Source: Alopecurus myosuroides
Taxonomy: Eukaryota; Streptophyta; Magnoliopsida; Poales; Poaceae
DNA length: 64,000 bases
Direction: 5' to 3'
Assembly: GCA_028641055.1 (NCBI GenBank)
Contig: CM054059.1
Coordinates: 108,388,263-108,452,262 of the forward strand
A program made the translations under genes and the position numbers. Under the pieces are notes generated by a model. That model saw only the letters and a program-made list of their open reading frames with translations, ran no database searches and had not been told where the DNA came from. Below are positions 22,262 through 34,700 of the stretch, in pieces. Position 1 is the stretch's first letter. Each line of letters opens with the position of its first letter.

Positions 22262-24412
22262 ATGTCGTTTAGAGAAATAGAACATGATCCCGCTTTTATA
22301 TTCTATGGTAGAAATTATGATGTTTGGAAAATTCGCATTCTTAATTTTCTTATGGACATGGGTCCAAAGTATGTTAAGAGAATTGTAGATATGGATTTTC
22401 CTCCTCCAAAGAATTCTCAATACTTATCTTTAGAGGATGAGGAAAATTATTATCTCGATACTCTTGTATCTAATGGTCTCTTGTGTATTTTGAGCGATGT
22501 AGTTATTCAATCAATCATGCCTTTTCGGAACGCTCATGAGCTATGGACAAAACTTCAAGATATATATGATGTGTCCAACATTATTGAGGATGATTGTTCT
22601 CCATCCACTTCCGGACGTGATGAGTTCATGTCTTCCTCCACTCCACCTACATGTGATTTGTCACAAGGTAATGATATGGTGAGTGGTGATAGAAATTGCA
22701 TTGTGGATAGTGAATTTGCTATTGACTATACTTCATCTCTATCCCATTGCAATGATCTATCTTTGGACTTAATATCTTCTAGCACTCAAAGTTCCATACA
22801 TGCTAGTATTGATAGTCCTTGCATATCATGTAATAGTTGTTTAACTAAATCTCATGATGATATGCTTCCTATGTCTTGTTTTCACAAAAACAATGCTTCC
22901 ATTTCCTCTAGTACTTGTGTGACTAACAATGTAGAGGAATCCCAACTTTTGTTTGAACAAGACATGGACCTCAATGGAGCTTCATGCATTCTCTCTTCAT
23001 CACCTTCCTATCCTCACTTGTGCCTTATGGCTAGGGATTCAAAGGTATCTACACCTTTGGAACCCACTACATCTTGTGATGATGAGGATGAGGATTTATC
23101 TTGTGGAGAGTATGAGGATGAGGTCTCCTTAATGGAGAAGGGTGAGTTAGTTCTTCTTTATCTCCCTAAAGGTAGTAAAGCTATCACTCCTTTTAGTGAA
23201 ATATTGGCTTTTCCTATTTATAGCGCTAAAATCATTGAAAATAAAGGTGAGATTGAAAGAAGTGATGCCGATGAAAAGGCATCCCTCACTACGTCTCTTG
23301 AGGAAGAGTATGAGCTCCGAGTTACTCTTGATGAGAAAGTTGAATCTATCGAGGAGCTCTATAATGAACAAATAGCCTATCTCACTAAAGCACGTGACCA
23401 TACCAATGCTAAATATAAAGTGCTTAAAAATGAAAAGGTTGAATTTGTTGTTGGCAATGCTAATCTTCTTGAGGAAAACTCTAGGTTAAATAATGATCTT
23501 GCCAAGTTATCTTCTTCTATTTCTAATGATGCTTGTGCTACTAACTCCACATCTTGTGAAGCATCTTTGTTGAAGGAGAATGTTGAGCTAAGGGCTCAAC
23601 TTGAGTTGATGTCTAGCAAGTGTGGGAAGTTGGAAGAAAGCCATGAAAAGCTATCTAGCTCTCATGAGGATCTTCTAGCATCCCATACTAAGCTAAAATT
23701 AGCTATTGAGGCTATCACTACAAAGGTAACATCTTGTGAGCCTCATGTGGATACTAGCACAATATCTTCTAATAATGCTATATTGACTTGTGCTCGTATT
23801 AGTAATTCATCCTCCCATAATGTTTCTACATCTTGTGATGAATTGCTTTCCTTGCCTTGTTGCTCTAACAATGAAGCATCTACTTCCTCTAGCTCTTGTG
23901 TTGATTCTAACCATGTAGAGGAAAATAAAGAGCTCAAGGCCCAAGTCACTTCTTTGAAGAAAGACTTGGAAAAGTGTCATGAAGGAAGTTCCACACTTGA
24001 CAAGATGTTGAGAGTGCGAAGACTTCCCAATGACAAGAGTGGACTTGGATTCAACTCCAATATCAAGAACAAGTCCATTATTGACAAGAAGAAGGGCCAA
24101 GAACAAGAAAAAGATTCGGCCAAGATTATTTGCTTCAAGTGCAAGATTGAAGGGAACCATGTTAGATCTTGCCCTTTGAAGAAGAAGCCTCTTAGTGAGA
24201 AGCAACTAGGGAAGATGCCTCTTGTTCAATCTCATGCTCAACCACGAGTTGAACAACGTCCACCTCCTAAGAAGACTCAATCCAATGATCCTCTATTTGA
24301 GAATCCTATTGAGAAGAAAGAAAAGAGTCGATGTTGCTACCTTTGTCGCAAGAAGGGACACTTTGCTTCTTCATGCACTCAATGGTACATTATCCAACCC
24401 TATCCTTGTTGA
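22262..24412 (+). CDS. gag of element C
   Basis: The 716-residue intact ORF starts 40 bases after the primer site. The N-terminal ~110 residues resemble the copia gag N-terminal domain (YDVWKIRILNFL, ELWTKLQDIYD). A Ser/Asn/Asp-rich middle follows, then a long coiled coil at about residues 335-490 (SHEKLSSSHEDLLASHTKLK). Near the C-terminus are two zinc-knuckle-like motifs: CFKC...H...C with non-standard spacing (CX2CX5HX3C) and a canonical CX2CX4HX4C (CYLCRKKGHFASSC). The frame stops soon after the second knuckle with no protease. The product would be the capsid/RNA-binding protein. The uninterrupted frame over 2.1 kb suggests recent activity. Confidence 0.9.
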   Translation: MSFREIEHDPAFIFYGRNYDVWKIRILNFLMDMGPKYVKRIVDMDFPPPKNSQYLSLEDEENYYLDTLVSNGLLCILSDVVIQSIMPFRNAHELWTKLQDIYDVSNIIEDDCSPSTSGRDEFMSSSTPPTCDLSQGNDMVSGDRNCIVDSEFAIDYTSSLSHCNDLSLDLISSSTQSSIHASIDSPCISCNSCLTKSHDDMLPMSCFHKNNASISSSTCVTNNVEESQLLFEQDMDLNGASCILSSSPSYPHLCLMARDSKVSTPLEPTTSCDDEDEDLSCGEYEDEVSLMEKGELVLLYLPKGSKAITPFSEILAFPIYSAKIIENKGEIERSDADEKASLTTSLEEEYELRVTLDEKVESIEELYNEQIAYLTKARDHTNAKYKVLKNEKVEFVVGNANLLEENSRLNNDLAKLSSSISNDACATNSTSCEASLLKENVELRAQLELMSSKCGKLEESHEKLSSSHEDLLASHTKLKLAIEAITTKVTSCEPHVDTSTISSNNAILTCARISNSSSHNVSTSCDELLSLPCCSNNEASTSSSSCVDSNHVEENKELKAQVTSLKKDLEKCHEGSSTLDKMLRVRRLPNDKSGLGFNSNIKNKSIIDKKKGQEQEKDSAKIICFKCKIEGNHVRSCPLKKKPLSEKQLGKMPLVQSHAQPRVEQRPPPKKTQSNDPLFENPIEKKEKSRCCYLCRKKGHFASSCTQWYIIQPYPC

Positions 24413-27400
24413 TAATGTTTATTCCATTCGGAAGGATAATGTGGGCAATGTGTTTTCCAATTATGTTGGTACTCCAAGTGGTGTCAAGAAAAGAACCATT
24501 TGGGTTGCCAAACCTATTGTGACTAATCTCTTAGGACCCAACTTGGTTGGGGACCAACAAGCTCAAACTTGAACAATAGGTGGTGAATGGAGGGCATTGG
24601 AGACTTGGCTATCTCATGAAGAATTAAGGGATGTTCATCATTTCTATTTCCACAAGCCAAGTCATGTGGATTATATATCTCTTACCCAATGTTCCTCCAA
24701 GCGGTAACTTGTATTTAAATCATATATACATTGAAAGTTGCTTGCTCCCTTGCATATGTTAGTTTTTTTTTCTAGCATGTGTTTGTATATGTTGCGCTTA
24801 CTACTTACCTATCTTGAGTAATCTAGTTATGTTTGTTGGTTTGCACTCCATGTACTTGTGTTCTTTGTGATGAACCTTCATTGCTATTGTTGCTTATTTT
24901 AGTTGGCTCTTTGGGAGATTAATGGACTATCCCATTTTGGGGGAGTAATATGCTTTGTACTTTACTATCCTAAAATGTGTGTACATGAGGAATACCACTT
25001 AGTGTTGATATATCAATATTATCTAGTCTCTATGTGGTATGTCTTTCTCATGAGAATTTCAATTCTAATGTCCATTAATTTTCTCTAGTTGGATTTATTT
25101 TTGCCTATCTTTGATTTCAATGGATTATCACATTATGGGGGAGTAATAAGCTATGTGCATATTACAAGCCTATAAAATGTGAACATGTGAGGTATTGCCA
25201 CCTAGAGTTGATATTCTAGTTATGTTGTTCCTAAGTGGCATGTTGCTCAAACAAGTTCCATATTTACTTAAAATATCTTGTGTCTCTCTTCTTTGGTATC
25301 TTGTTTGTTAGAGAGTTTCTTGTTGCCTTGCTTTTCGGTTTTTATTTGAAGTCTTCAAGAATCTCTATCTAAGCATGTTTTTTTATTCCTATCTTTTACC
25401 ACATGCTTATGTTTTGTGAATATGATTATGAAAAAATCTACCACCGAGAAATATCTCCATACATCTCTTGTCTTTGACAAGTTATAATAATTTGTGGTAA
25501 GTTTATTGATCATATTTACTTTGGACATTGCTCTAATATTGCCTTGTTTCTTGCCAAGGATTTTGTTTGGTTCAAACTTCTTTGTGTCTTCCTTGCTCTA
25601 CTCAAAATTTGTTTTATGCTTTCTTGAGTTAGGAAAAGAAATGATCCCATACTTGTGCACTTGTGTTCAAATTCATACTTCTTTGGGTTGCATTATTCTT
25701 GGGGAAGCTATCCTACATTGAGTAGATCACCATTCTTTAAATTGGTATTGCATCTAATTGATTTTATTTAAACATGACTAGTGTTTGAATAATATATATG
25801 GAGAGTAATGATTCCATTGTGTGCATTTTGTATTCAAATGCAAGATCATAAATAATGCACTATTATTGGAAGAACTATCCTATATGCGTTTGAACACTTG
25901 TTGTCTTTAAATTTGTTTGTTATCCCAATGACTTGTATCTTTGGAAGACAAACACTTTTAGTCTTGGTACTTTGTGTGCTATCATGAAAAGTGTAGAGGG
26001 TTTGTTCACTCTTTTATGTTTTTTTGGTATCCTCTCTATGTTAGTTTCCTCAATCATGTGTTGATTTGGGTCTTGATATTGTTTGGACAATTCTCTTTCT
26101 TTTCACTCTTGTGAGTGGCTTCTTGGTTTAATTAGTTCTTTGTCCAATTTGTATCTTGTTTTGGTTCTTGAAAGTTTTGTGCATGCATATTTACTATGTA
26201 TATCTTTTGGCATGCTTACTTTCGTTGATCCAATATATAGGATAAACTCCATCAAATCCTAAATGGCTAAGATGTGCATGAAATTCAAATTCATATTAAT
26301 ATGCACATATTTATGTGGAGTTTGTCCTATGTATTGTAGTTGTTCTAACTACTTTGGACCCAATGAGTTTGGGTACCATTTTGTACTTGAATTTTGTTTT
26401 TAGGTACAATGGAGATACATTGGTTTTTTGCTCCATTCATAAGGAAGGTGTTCTCACCATGGTATTATAGGAGTCAAGCTTCGATGATTATCAAACTCGC
26501 ATCCTCTTCATCACCAATGTCGTCTCGGTAACAAGTATCTATCTCATGCATACATTTCTAGCTTTCAACCTTGTGTAGGTTGCTTCTTGGCATGATTTCC
26601 CTTTGTTGCATTTCATTTGGTTCTTGCAAATGTCTTATCAAAAGCATCTTTATTGCAACTATGAGTAAGCCGGGATGATTACATACTAAGGGGATATTTA
26701 TAGTTATTTTCATGATTCACCAATCCCGAGTATATTAATCTAGCAACTTCTACTTGAAGTCTCTCATATGCAATATTGATGAATTCTCAAAAACCATTTG
26801 AATCTTTTGTGATATGCGTTACCTTTCTCGAAGCATTCCAACTATCACTTTTCCCTTGTGATATTTGTGATGCTTTGATGAGTTTTGTGTGTTCATCTAT
26901 ATCCCCTTAATATTAAACTAAGCTTAGTTCTTTTCTTTCAAGCAAAAATCTTATTGGTATATTAATGAACCTCTCTTGGATATCATGTTCTTCACTTTTG
27001 TATCTATTTTGTGTGTGCATGTTTCTTTGTGGATATATATCTTTGTGATTGTTGTCAACTTATAAACTTATACACACGATAATAGTTACATCTTTAATTG
27101 ATATTCTATTTCTTTAGTGACCACGTTTTTTTTGCTTTATTCCTTGGTGGTTCCTAAAAGGCACAAGCTTTGTTTTTCTTTTGGTATTCCTTTTGAAACT
27201 TAATAAGCTTGTGGACCTATATGTTTTATCATTTGATGGTTTGTGTGTATGGGAAAGACATGATATGCACTATGTGCCTCCTATATTGAAAGACTATGTT
27301 GATGATTCTATCAACCTATTAGTCTCCTAAAAATGTTTTTCCTTTTCACACGCATCTATTTCGGTTGAGTAAGTCTTTATTTGTCACTTCTTGATCTTCA

Positions 27401-28008
27401 TTGCTCAACTTTGGTTTGTTTGCAAGTTGCTTTGCTTCATCTCCAATCTATTCTCTTGCTCTTGTTTGTGTTCAAAATTATCTAGAAGGTAGTGATTATT
27501 CCATGTTGTGCACATTATATAGTATTTCAAATCTAACATTGTGCATGTACCTTGGGGAGTTCCCTCTTGGCTTTCTAGAACACTTGGTTGATCCTATCAA
27601 AATATTGATGTTGGTCAATCGGTTTTTCGGATCCTTTTGGTTGGTTGCTTCTTTGTGAAAGTATCCTTCAATTTTACTTTGCTTGTAAACCTTTGGATCC
27701 TCAATATAGTTTGATCTCCCTCCATCTATTTATAGTTGGATATATGCACTTGAGTTCACTCATATCATGAGGAATGCATACACTGTGGGGGAGCTCTTAC
27801 TATATTGGCCTTGTAATCTTCTTGCCCATTTCGGCAATGGATGCCAATGGGGGAGATGTTTAGAGGGTTTAAGGGAATTTGGTTTATGCTTTAGTTTTGT
27901 TCTTAAGCATTTGCCTTTCCATGTGCTATTGCATCCTTGCTCTTATTTTAGCATGTTTGCTTTATTCATCATATAAACCCTCGTAAAAAGGGATTGTCAT
28001 CAATTACC
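24413..28008 (+). other. Pol-less internal region of element C
   Basis: AT-rich, with no frame showing integrase, RT or RNase H motifs. A degenerate duplication of about 197 bp places GGGGGAGTAAT at about 24939 and 25136, each followed by related TATCCTAAAATGTG / GCCTATAAAATGTG sequence. Similar GCTATCC segments recur near 25710 and 25870. The last ~340 bases (from about 27672) are the part duplicated at 19241-19596. Confidence 0.75.
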
Positions 28009-28021
28009 AAAATGGGGGAGA
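28009..28021 (+). other. Polypurine tract region of element C
   Basis: AAAATGGGGGAGAT abuts the 3' LTR, as required for plus-strand priming. The equivalent tract before the 5' LTR at about 19584-19596 belongs to the stub. Confidence 0.7.
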
Positions 28022-28022
28022 T

Positions 28023-30579
28023 GGAAAGCGCATGGTTCCCCCATATGTGGTTTTGGTAATTAATGACAATCCTTATGGACTAATGTTTGCATTGAGTTAT
28101 CCTTGTAGATCTTGTCCATAGGAAATAATGGAGTTCATGTGTTGAACTCTATTAGCTTCCTTGAGGGCCATTGTTATATTTATGGATTTATATGAAGAAT
28201 GGTCTTGGTTTGAGTTGAGCTTATTGCTAGTATGTCTTGAAGAAAAAGATGAGGTGATCTTTCATTATCATCTTCAAGACATCATCTTTAGAAGTGAGAA
28301 GCAAAGATACAAGGTTGATCAAGCAAGCGATCAACACACAAAGCTACAAGTTGTACCAAGTGGGATTGTGTATCTCATGGTATGGTAAGCAATTGTCAAT
28401 ATAGCTTTGTGAACTAACCCATGATATGTGTGTGTCGCATCTCTACGTGTGGTTAGGTATCTTTCCATGGGTATGAACCAAAAGAAATATTTCATATAGG
28501 CTATGGTCTTTGTCGTCGTCAAGCGGTGTTCGTCATCTAGCTTGACGTGGTAAGCTCAAGTGAAGCATCTAGAAGATATCATATGCTTGATGCTTGCCAC
28601 CCTTTTGGAGATTGTGGCCTTGTGAAGATTTGCCGAAGGGTCTCTCCCATAATGGTGTATGGGGGAGCAACTTGCAAGTCTTCATCAAGCGGAGCTTGTG
28701 CTAGCAAGCGCAATCAAGAAATAAGATCCTACTTGAGAGAGTCAAGATCGTCATCATCTAGCTCAAGTGAAATGCTCAAGGCAAAGGTATAATCTTGATA
28801 GGTTTTATATTTTACCGGTCTCGTATCTTGGGAGACCGGGTTATAGGATAGATAGTCGTACTATCAAGAGGGGCTCTCAAGTGAGTAACTTGATCGGATC
28901 GTTATGGAGAGCTCAAACCTTTGCATACTTTGCATATCATCTTTCTTGGTTCTTATTTGGCTTTTGTCTCCTTTGGGTTTTAGTGCTTGTCGTGATCTTC
29001 ATGACAAGCCTTGGTTTCTCGAAAACGGATTTCGTAAGAAAAACTTGTTGCGTTTTCGGTGGTGAAAATATTCCGTTCGTCTTTGAGAATGTTCCCACAC
29101 CTTCCATGTGTGGTAACTTCTCCATACTTTGAGATACTCCTTGATGTTATCTTTCCAATGCAATTGGATTTGCCTCGTTCGGAGTTCATTTGCAAAAGTT
29201 ATGGGGTTTCTAGTTCAGCCTCTCTGTTTCAGAACTCAACCGGATTATTCTAACCGGATTATTCCGGGCAACCGGATATTCCGGTTAGGGTAGTTTTGGT
29301 CCATATTCGGGACAGAGATGAGCCGGATTATTTGGAACCGGATTATTCGGAGGAGCCGGATATTCCGGTTTTTGGTGAAGTTGTTCGAAAACGGCTAAGG
29401 ACCGGAGCCAAATCTTTCAGAAGTGAACCGGATTATTCGGTGCAGGCCAGATATTCCGGTTTGGGAAATTTTCGGACCATATTTCACACAGTCATGGGCC
29501 GGATTATTTGTACCGGATTATTCACTTCGAACCAGTTTTTCCGGTCAGACCGGATATTCCGGTCCAGTTTTGAACCGGATAATCCGGTTTACTCTGCACA
29601 CAAACGGCTAGTTTTTGTGGGGACCTATTTAAGGGGGCTTTCTTCCCCATTGGTCCCCAAGCCTTCTAAGCACGATTTCCCCCTCTCCCCCACCATTGTT
29701 GACCTTGGAAAGCTTGCCCCTCTCCCAATCCCTCCTATGATTCTTGCATATCTTTGAGGGAGAAGGTAGAGGAGATCTAGATCTACATTTCCACCAATCC
29801 ATCTTCCTTCTTAGTGAGGGAAACTTAGTAGATCTTGATCTTGGAGTTCTTGGTGTTTCTCCTCCATTGTTCTTCCTCTCTTATTCCCCCATAAGCATTT
29901 GTTGCTTTGTTGGAATTTGAGAGTGAAGGATTTGAGCACTTGTGCTCTTGCCATTTGCATCGGTTTGCTCTCTCCACGAGGATTCGTGGAAGTTGAAAGT
30001 TTGTGAGCTTGTTACTCTTGGGTCTTGGACCCTAGACGACTTGTGGTGTTCTTGGGAGCCTCCAATTGAGTTGTGGATGGGTGCCCCAAGATTGTAGTGA
30101 CACCGAGAGCCTCCAATTGAGTTGTGGATGCGTGCCTCGGGTTTGAAGGTTGCCAATAGTGGAAGGTGAACTAGGCCTTTGTGGCGGGGTTCATCGGAGA
30201 ATAGGGTGAGGCCTTTGTGGCGTTGAGTAGGCCTTCGTGATGAGCTCACACCCCTCCAACGAGACGTACTCCCCTTTGTGGGAGGAACTCGGGAATACAT
30301 CTTCGTCTCCATGTGCCTCGGTTATTTCTATACCCGAGCTTTTTACTTATGCAATTTACATTGTGATAGCCTTCGAGCTTGAAGTTATATATCTTGTTAT
30401 CACCTTGTTACTTGTCTTGCTTAGCATAAGTTGTTGGTTCATCTAGTTTACCCTAGAATATTTAGGTTGTATGCTTGTTAATTTAAACACCTAGTTTATT
30501 TCCGCATTTACCAAGCATTAACCGGAAAAGTTTTAATTGCCTATTCACCCCCCCTCTAGGCGACGTCGTTGTCCGTTCA
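28023..30579 (+). repeat. 3' LTR of element C
   Basis: 2,557 bp, paired with 19597-22207. The first base reads G instead of T (GGAAAGCGC against TGAAAGCGC). It ends GTCCGTTCA and is followed by the target duplication CCGGC (30580-30584). Confidence 0.9.
29238..29590 (+). repeat. Interspersed CCGGAT(T)ATTC repeats in the 3' LTR of element C
   Basis: Same repeat field as in the 5' LTR but with one unit fewer, because the AACCGGATTATTTG copy at about 21029 is absent. Loss or gain of single units between the two LTRs shows that the array is unstable. Confidence 0.8.
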
Positions 30580-30584
30580 CCGGC

Positions 30585-30810
30585 TCCTAGGGTTAGAAAA
30601 AGGGAGCTTGACCAGATATTCGAGTATCCCTGTAATACGAGAGCTGATAGTTGTAACCCTAGATCGGAGACTCGGCGACATTATTGCCAGAGCTACCAGA
30701 TCGATTGATAGCATGATTTCCCCTGAGCTAAACCCTCTCCCAAACACCAGAGTCGATTTGCCCCAAAGTAAGTTACCCCTGGTAAAGTCTGCCGTGATTA
30801 TCCCACGACA
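30585..30810 (+). repeat. 3' LTR of element B, second part
   Basis: It continues the LTR cut by C and ends TTATCCCACGACA, as in the A/E LTR. Together with 18981-19220 it makes 466 bp. From 30714 it contains an ATG frame collinear with the LTR-encoded start of gag (MISPELNPLPNT against MFSSELNPLPNT in A and E). AATTA at 30811-30815 is the presumed target duplication of B. Confidence 0.85.
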
Positions 30811-30815
30811 AATTA

Positions 30816-31735
30816 TCTCCCCAAATTGTCTGAAACTCCAGTTACAGTCCATTGGGACCGAATAACTGAAACCTCCTTGGTATTTCTTCTTACTGTCTGC
30901 ATCGACGATGTAGCGCTCCGTTCTAACGTTCACCAAGAAAGCAAACCGCAACTCCATCCTAACCCACGAAAACAGAGACGCAATCAGCTGCAAATCAATG
31001 ACATCCCAAAGCTCAGTACTTACCCAATGGGAACCCAATCGTGGACGCGGCGTGTCTCCCGCCCCATGGCGCGGCCGCTCTCCATTTCATTCGTATCCAT
31101 TTAGTCGAGCAGGTGGCGGGCAGAGTGGTGGAACGAGCGCCCCACCAGCGGCGTCGCAGGACGGCCCCAGCGGTGAAGCAGGTGGCCAGGCGGAACGGCC
31201 GCGGCGATGCAGGTGGTGCAGGTGGTGCTGGCGGCGCAAATGTGTGCTGCTGGCTGCGACACAGGTGGCGGTGGGGCGCTGGATGAGGAAGGTGGCGGTG
31301 GAGCAGGTGGTGGTGGCGCCGCAGGTGCTCGTGGCGAAACAGGGCGTGGTGCGGAGGTGGCGGCGGCGAGAGCGGCAGCGCACGACGGCGGGGCAACTAA
31401 ATTGGGCGGCAGCGCACGACGGTGGTGGCGGTAAGCTCGGGTGTGGACTATTCAGAATAGTCAACTAACTGCCCGGTCCCACCTGTAAGCTCCGGACGGT
31501 TTCAACGAACTAGCAGTCCCACCCGGACCCACTTCGCGAAACGGAGTCTGACTCCTTCGGGCCCACTTCGCCTAACGGATTCAACTCCAAAATTACCGTT
31601 CCGGCCTCTCCATAGTAGTTGCGCATGGACTAGGGGCAAAACTGAGGTCGATTCGGCGCTAGGGGTAAAATTGAGTAGAAGTGGACCGCTGTGGGCAATT
31701 CGATAAAAAGCCCTTATTAAATCTTTTTCCTCTAA
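30816..31735 (-). other. Unassigned region, possible 5' fragment of a host gene
   Basis: On the minus strand an open frame contains ERYIVDADSKKKYQGGFSYS (about 30816-30990). It is preceded by a candidate splice region near 30985-31024 and by a GC-rich stretch (31030-31460) with open frames full of His/Pro/Arg. Bases 31470-31735 are non-coding. This fits the first exons of a grass gene cut off by element B, but I could not join the exons in frame and do not recognise the protein. It may instead be part of another transposon. Confidence 0.25.
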
Positions 31736-31739
31736 GCGC

Positions 31740-34700
31740 TTCGATCAATTTCCCTACATTCCATCTGATGCCTAGTGCTAGAGAGATCTTCTACCTAGTC
31801 AGTGGGTAGTTTTATTCTTGTCAACGTGTACGTTCATTGCGAGCCTAGTGCTAGAGAGAACTTCATTGCATGGTTATTTCACTTCGATATCTCTCCCGAT
31901 GCTCAATGGATAATTTTAGATGATTTTAACTTTTATTGCGATTCAGATATTTCTCCTGATCCTCCAGATGCTTGAGGATATGGCAACGTTTAATGATCTA
32001 ATTGGTTATTTAGGTCTCGTGGAATTACCAATTAAAGATTGTTAGTTTACGTGGAGTAACATGAAAGATGATCCTCTCCTCATCCAACTTGTATGGTTCT
32101 TTACCTCCTCGGCTTGGACCCTCAAATACCCTAACTCCACGGTTAAAACCATAGCTCGTCCCACGTCTGATGACTCCATGTGTGTGGTTTCTATAGGTAC
32201 CAACATCCCTAAAGTTTCGGATTTTCGCTGTGAAAACCACTTGCTGAAGTTTCCAGGTTTCCTCGATGTGGTGCAACGCATTTGGGACACGTTCTCTGTC
32301 TGGCAATTTAAGCTTCTTAGCAAAGGTCTTTGCATTTGGAGCACTAGTTTATCAGTAATATCTCATATGTTGACCATTGCAATGCGGTGATTCTTCATCT
32401 TGATGCGATTGAGGAGATTCGTGTGCTTCACATATCAGAATGAAAATTTTGTAATATTGTCAAACAGAAGCTTCAATTTCGTCTCGATTGTAAGCAAGAC
32501 TATTGGAGGAAACGGTGCACGACTCTTAGGACAAATTTTGTGGCGAGAACACTAAGTTCTTTCACTCCATGGCCTCAGTCCGCTACAAACATAACTATAT
32601 TTCTTTTCTTACTCGAGGTGATGGTTCTTCGGTCTTTGATCATCAGGAAAAAGAGGGCATTCTTTGGAACTCTTTCAAGAATATCCTAGGGATCTATGTC
32701 CCTATAAATTATGGTTTTTTACTTCTCTGAATTTATAACATGGATACCAGGTTTAGAATCGCTATCTAGTCCCTTCTCCCATGAGGAAATTGATCGGGTG
32801 GTTGCTGAGTTGCCTCATTGGAGAAGGGACTAGGCCCAGGTTTAGAATCATTCAACTCGATTTTTATAGACTCCATGATGAATTATAGGCTAATTTGGTG
32901 AATCTTCAAAGTATTAACGATGATTTTATTACACTGATCCCTAAAGTAATTTAACATACGGGGCCTAATGATTTCTGACCGATCTCGCTCCTTAATTCTT
33001 CTTTAAAGATGCTCACTAAATTATTGGCTAATCGGTTGCAAGAGAAAATATTAAAGTTAGTTCATGCTAACCAATATGTATTTCTCAAAAGTCGTTCGAT
33101 CCAAGATTGCATTGGTTGGACTTACAAATACATCCATCGGTGCAAGTCTTCTTGGAAAAAAGTGGTGGTTCTCAAACTTTGATTTTGCTAAAGCTTTCGA
33201 CACCATCGAACACGCCTCTATCTTGGCAATTTTAAAGTGCTGCGGTTTTGATGATCTCTGGTTACCCTCAAGGGCATCTTATCTTCGGGTACTTCGTTAG
33301 TTCTTCTAAATGGGGTTCCTGGAAAAAAAAATCCTTGCCGACGTGGTGTTCATCAAGGTGACCCCTTCTCTCTCATTCTTTTCGTTGTTGAAGCTGACCT
33401 TCTAGAGTCTATGGTAAATAAGCTCGCCTATGAGGATGTTCTTCAGGATCCCCTACCTATCCCGGGAACTGATTTCCCTATTGCTCAATACGCGGATGAT
33501 ACACTTGTTATTTTGCAAGCATGTCCAACTCAGCTCCTTGTCCTCAAGGGCTTATTGCATCTCTTCTCTGCGGCTACTGGTCTCCGTGTCAATTACGGCA
33601 AGTCGTGTCTCATGCCCATTAACATATATGTTGACAAGCTTTTATCTCTTTCTACCACCTTCTGATGTGCTACTGGTAGTGTGTCGTTTACTTATCTCGG
33701 CCTTCCTCTTGGTTCAACGAGTCCCTCTATTCAGAATCTCTCCCCGATTGTAGATCAAGTGGACACCGTCTCAATGCAAGTGTTCGCTTCCTTCATTATG
33801 GTTGCAGGTTGACTCTTGCGATCTTTGTGCTTCCATCCCTGCCCATGCATTTTCTTTGCTCGCTGAGAATCCCCAAAACGATCATCAAATTTTTCGATCG
33901 TGTTCGGCGCCACTGTCTCTAGGCTAAAGATGCATATTCTCTAGTTAACTCCCTAGCTGCTTGGCCTTTGGTGTGTCTCCCTAAATTGCATGGGGGCTTG
34001 GTATTAAAAAAATGTACATCCAAAATAAATTTTTATAGTTCAAGCATCTACATATTTTTTTAAATAAAGCCAAGGTTCCTTGGGTGTCCCTTACCTGGTC
34101 ACTTTACAATCCTTCTCCTCTTCCTCATGCTCAATCGTCCAGAGGGTCCTTCTGGTGGAAGGATATTTTCAAGCTTGTGGACATTTATCGTGGCATCACC
34201 ACCTCTCAAATTTCTAATGGTACACCCACCCTATTTTGGATGGACAATGTCCTTTTATGCGACAAGTTTCCTCGACTATTATCTTATGTGTTGGATGAAA
34301 ATTCCTCGGCAGCAGCTATGGGTAACAATTTGGATATTTTGATACTTTTTTCTCTACCTCTTTATAGCCAAGCCCTCCTCGAGCTCACCACTGTCACTGA
34401 GTTACTCTCTCAATTTGACTTAAGGGGAGACATGAAAGATTCTCAGTGTTTTCTCTAGGGCTCCTCTAAGTTCTCGACCTCCAAGTTTTATTCATCTTTT
34501 CACGATTTCCTAAAAATGAGTCTCTCTTTGAAATATGGAAATCTAAATGTTTACCAAAGCTTCGTGTCTTTCTATGGCTTATGCATATGGACCGTTTGAA
34601 CACTACGGACTTAGTGATCAGAAAACACTGGAATTCAGAGGGGGGAGTCTTCCCGTGTTCTCTGTGATCAAGATGTTTTGGAGTCTCAGGATCACCTATT

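Larger units (their letters stand above)
19221..30579 (+). mobile_element. Element C: gag-only copia-type LTR retrotransposon (SIRE/Maximus-like) with an extra LTR/internal stub
   Basis: The order is a 20-bp LTR start (19221-19240), a copy of the 3' end of the internal region (about 19241-19596), full 5' LTR (19597-22207), primer site, gag (22262-24412), about 3.6 kb without pol, polypurine tract, and 3' LTR (28023-30579). The outer flanks are CCGGC on both sides. No protease, integrase, RT or RNase H can be found, so it depends on other elements; this is the TR-GAG type of non-autonomous element. The copia lineage is inferred from the iMet-type primer site, the gag domain style and the long LTR. 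Confidence 0.88.
1..30815 (+). mobile_element. Element B: Tat-type Ty3/gypsy LTR retrotransposon, 5' part outside the window
   Basis: B is assembled from separated pieces: pol end (3-50), downstream non-coding region, antisense gene exons on either side of insertions F and A, and a 3' LTR at 18981-19220 plus 30585-30810. Removing F (3099-6672), A (7030-17018) and C (19221-30579), each with one 5-bp target duplication, restores continuous element sequence parallel to that of A. B's own right-hand target site would be AATTA at 30811-30815; the left copy is outside the window. Because the end of pol is visible, B is either autonomous or recently descended from an autonomous element. Its LTR is clearly diverged from that of A and E but collinear with it. 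Confidence 0.85.
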
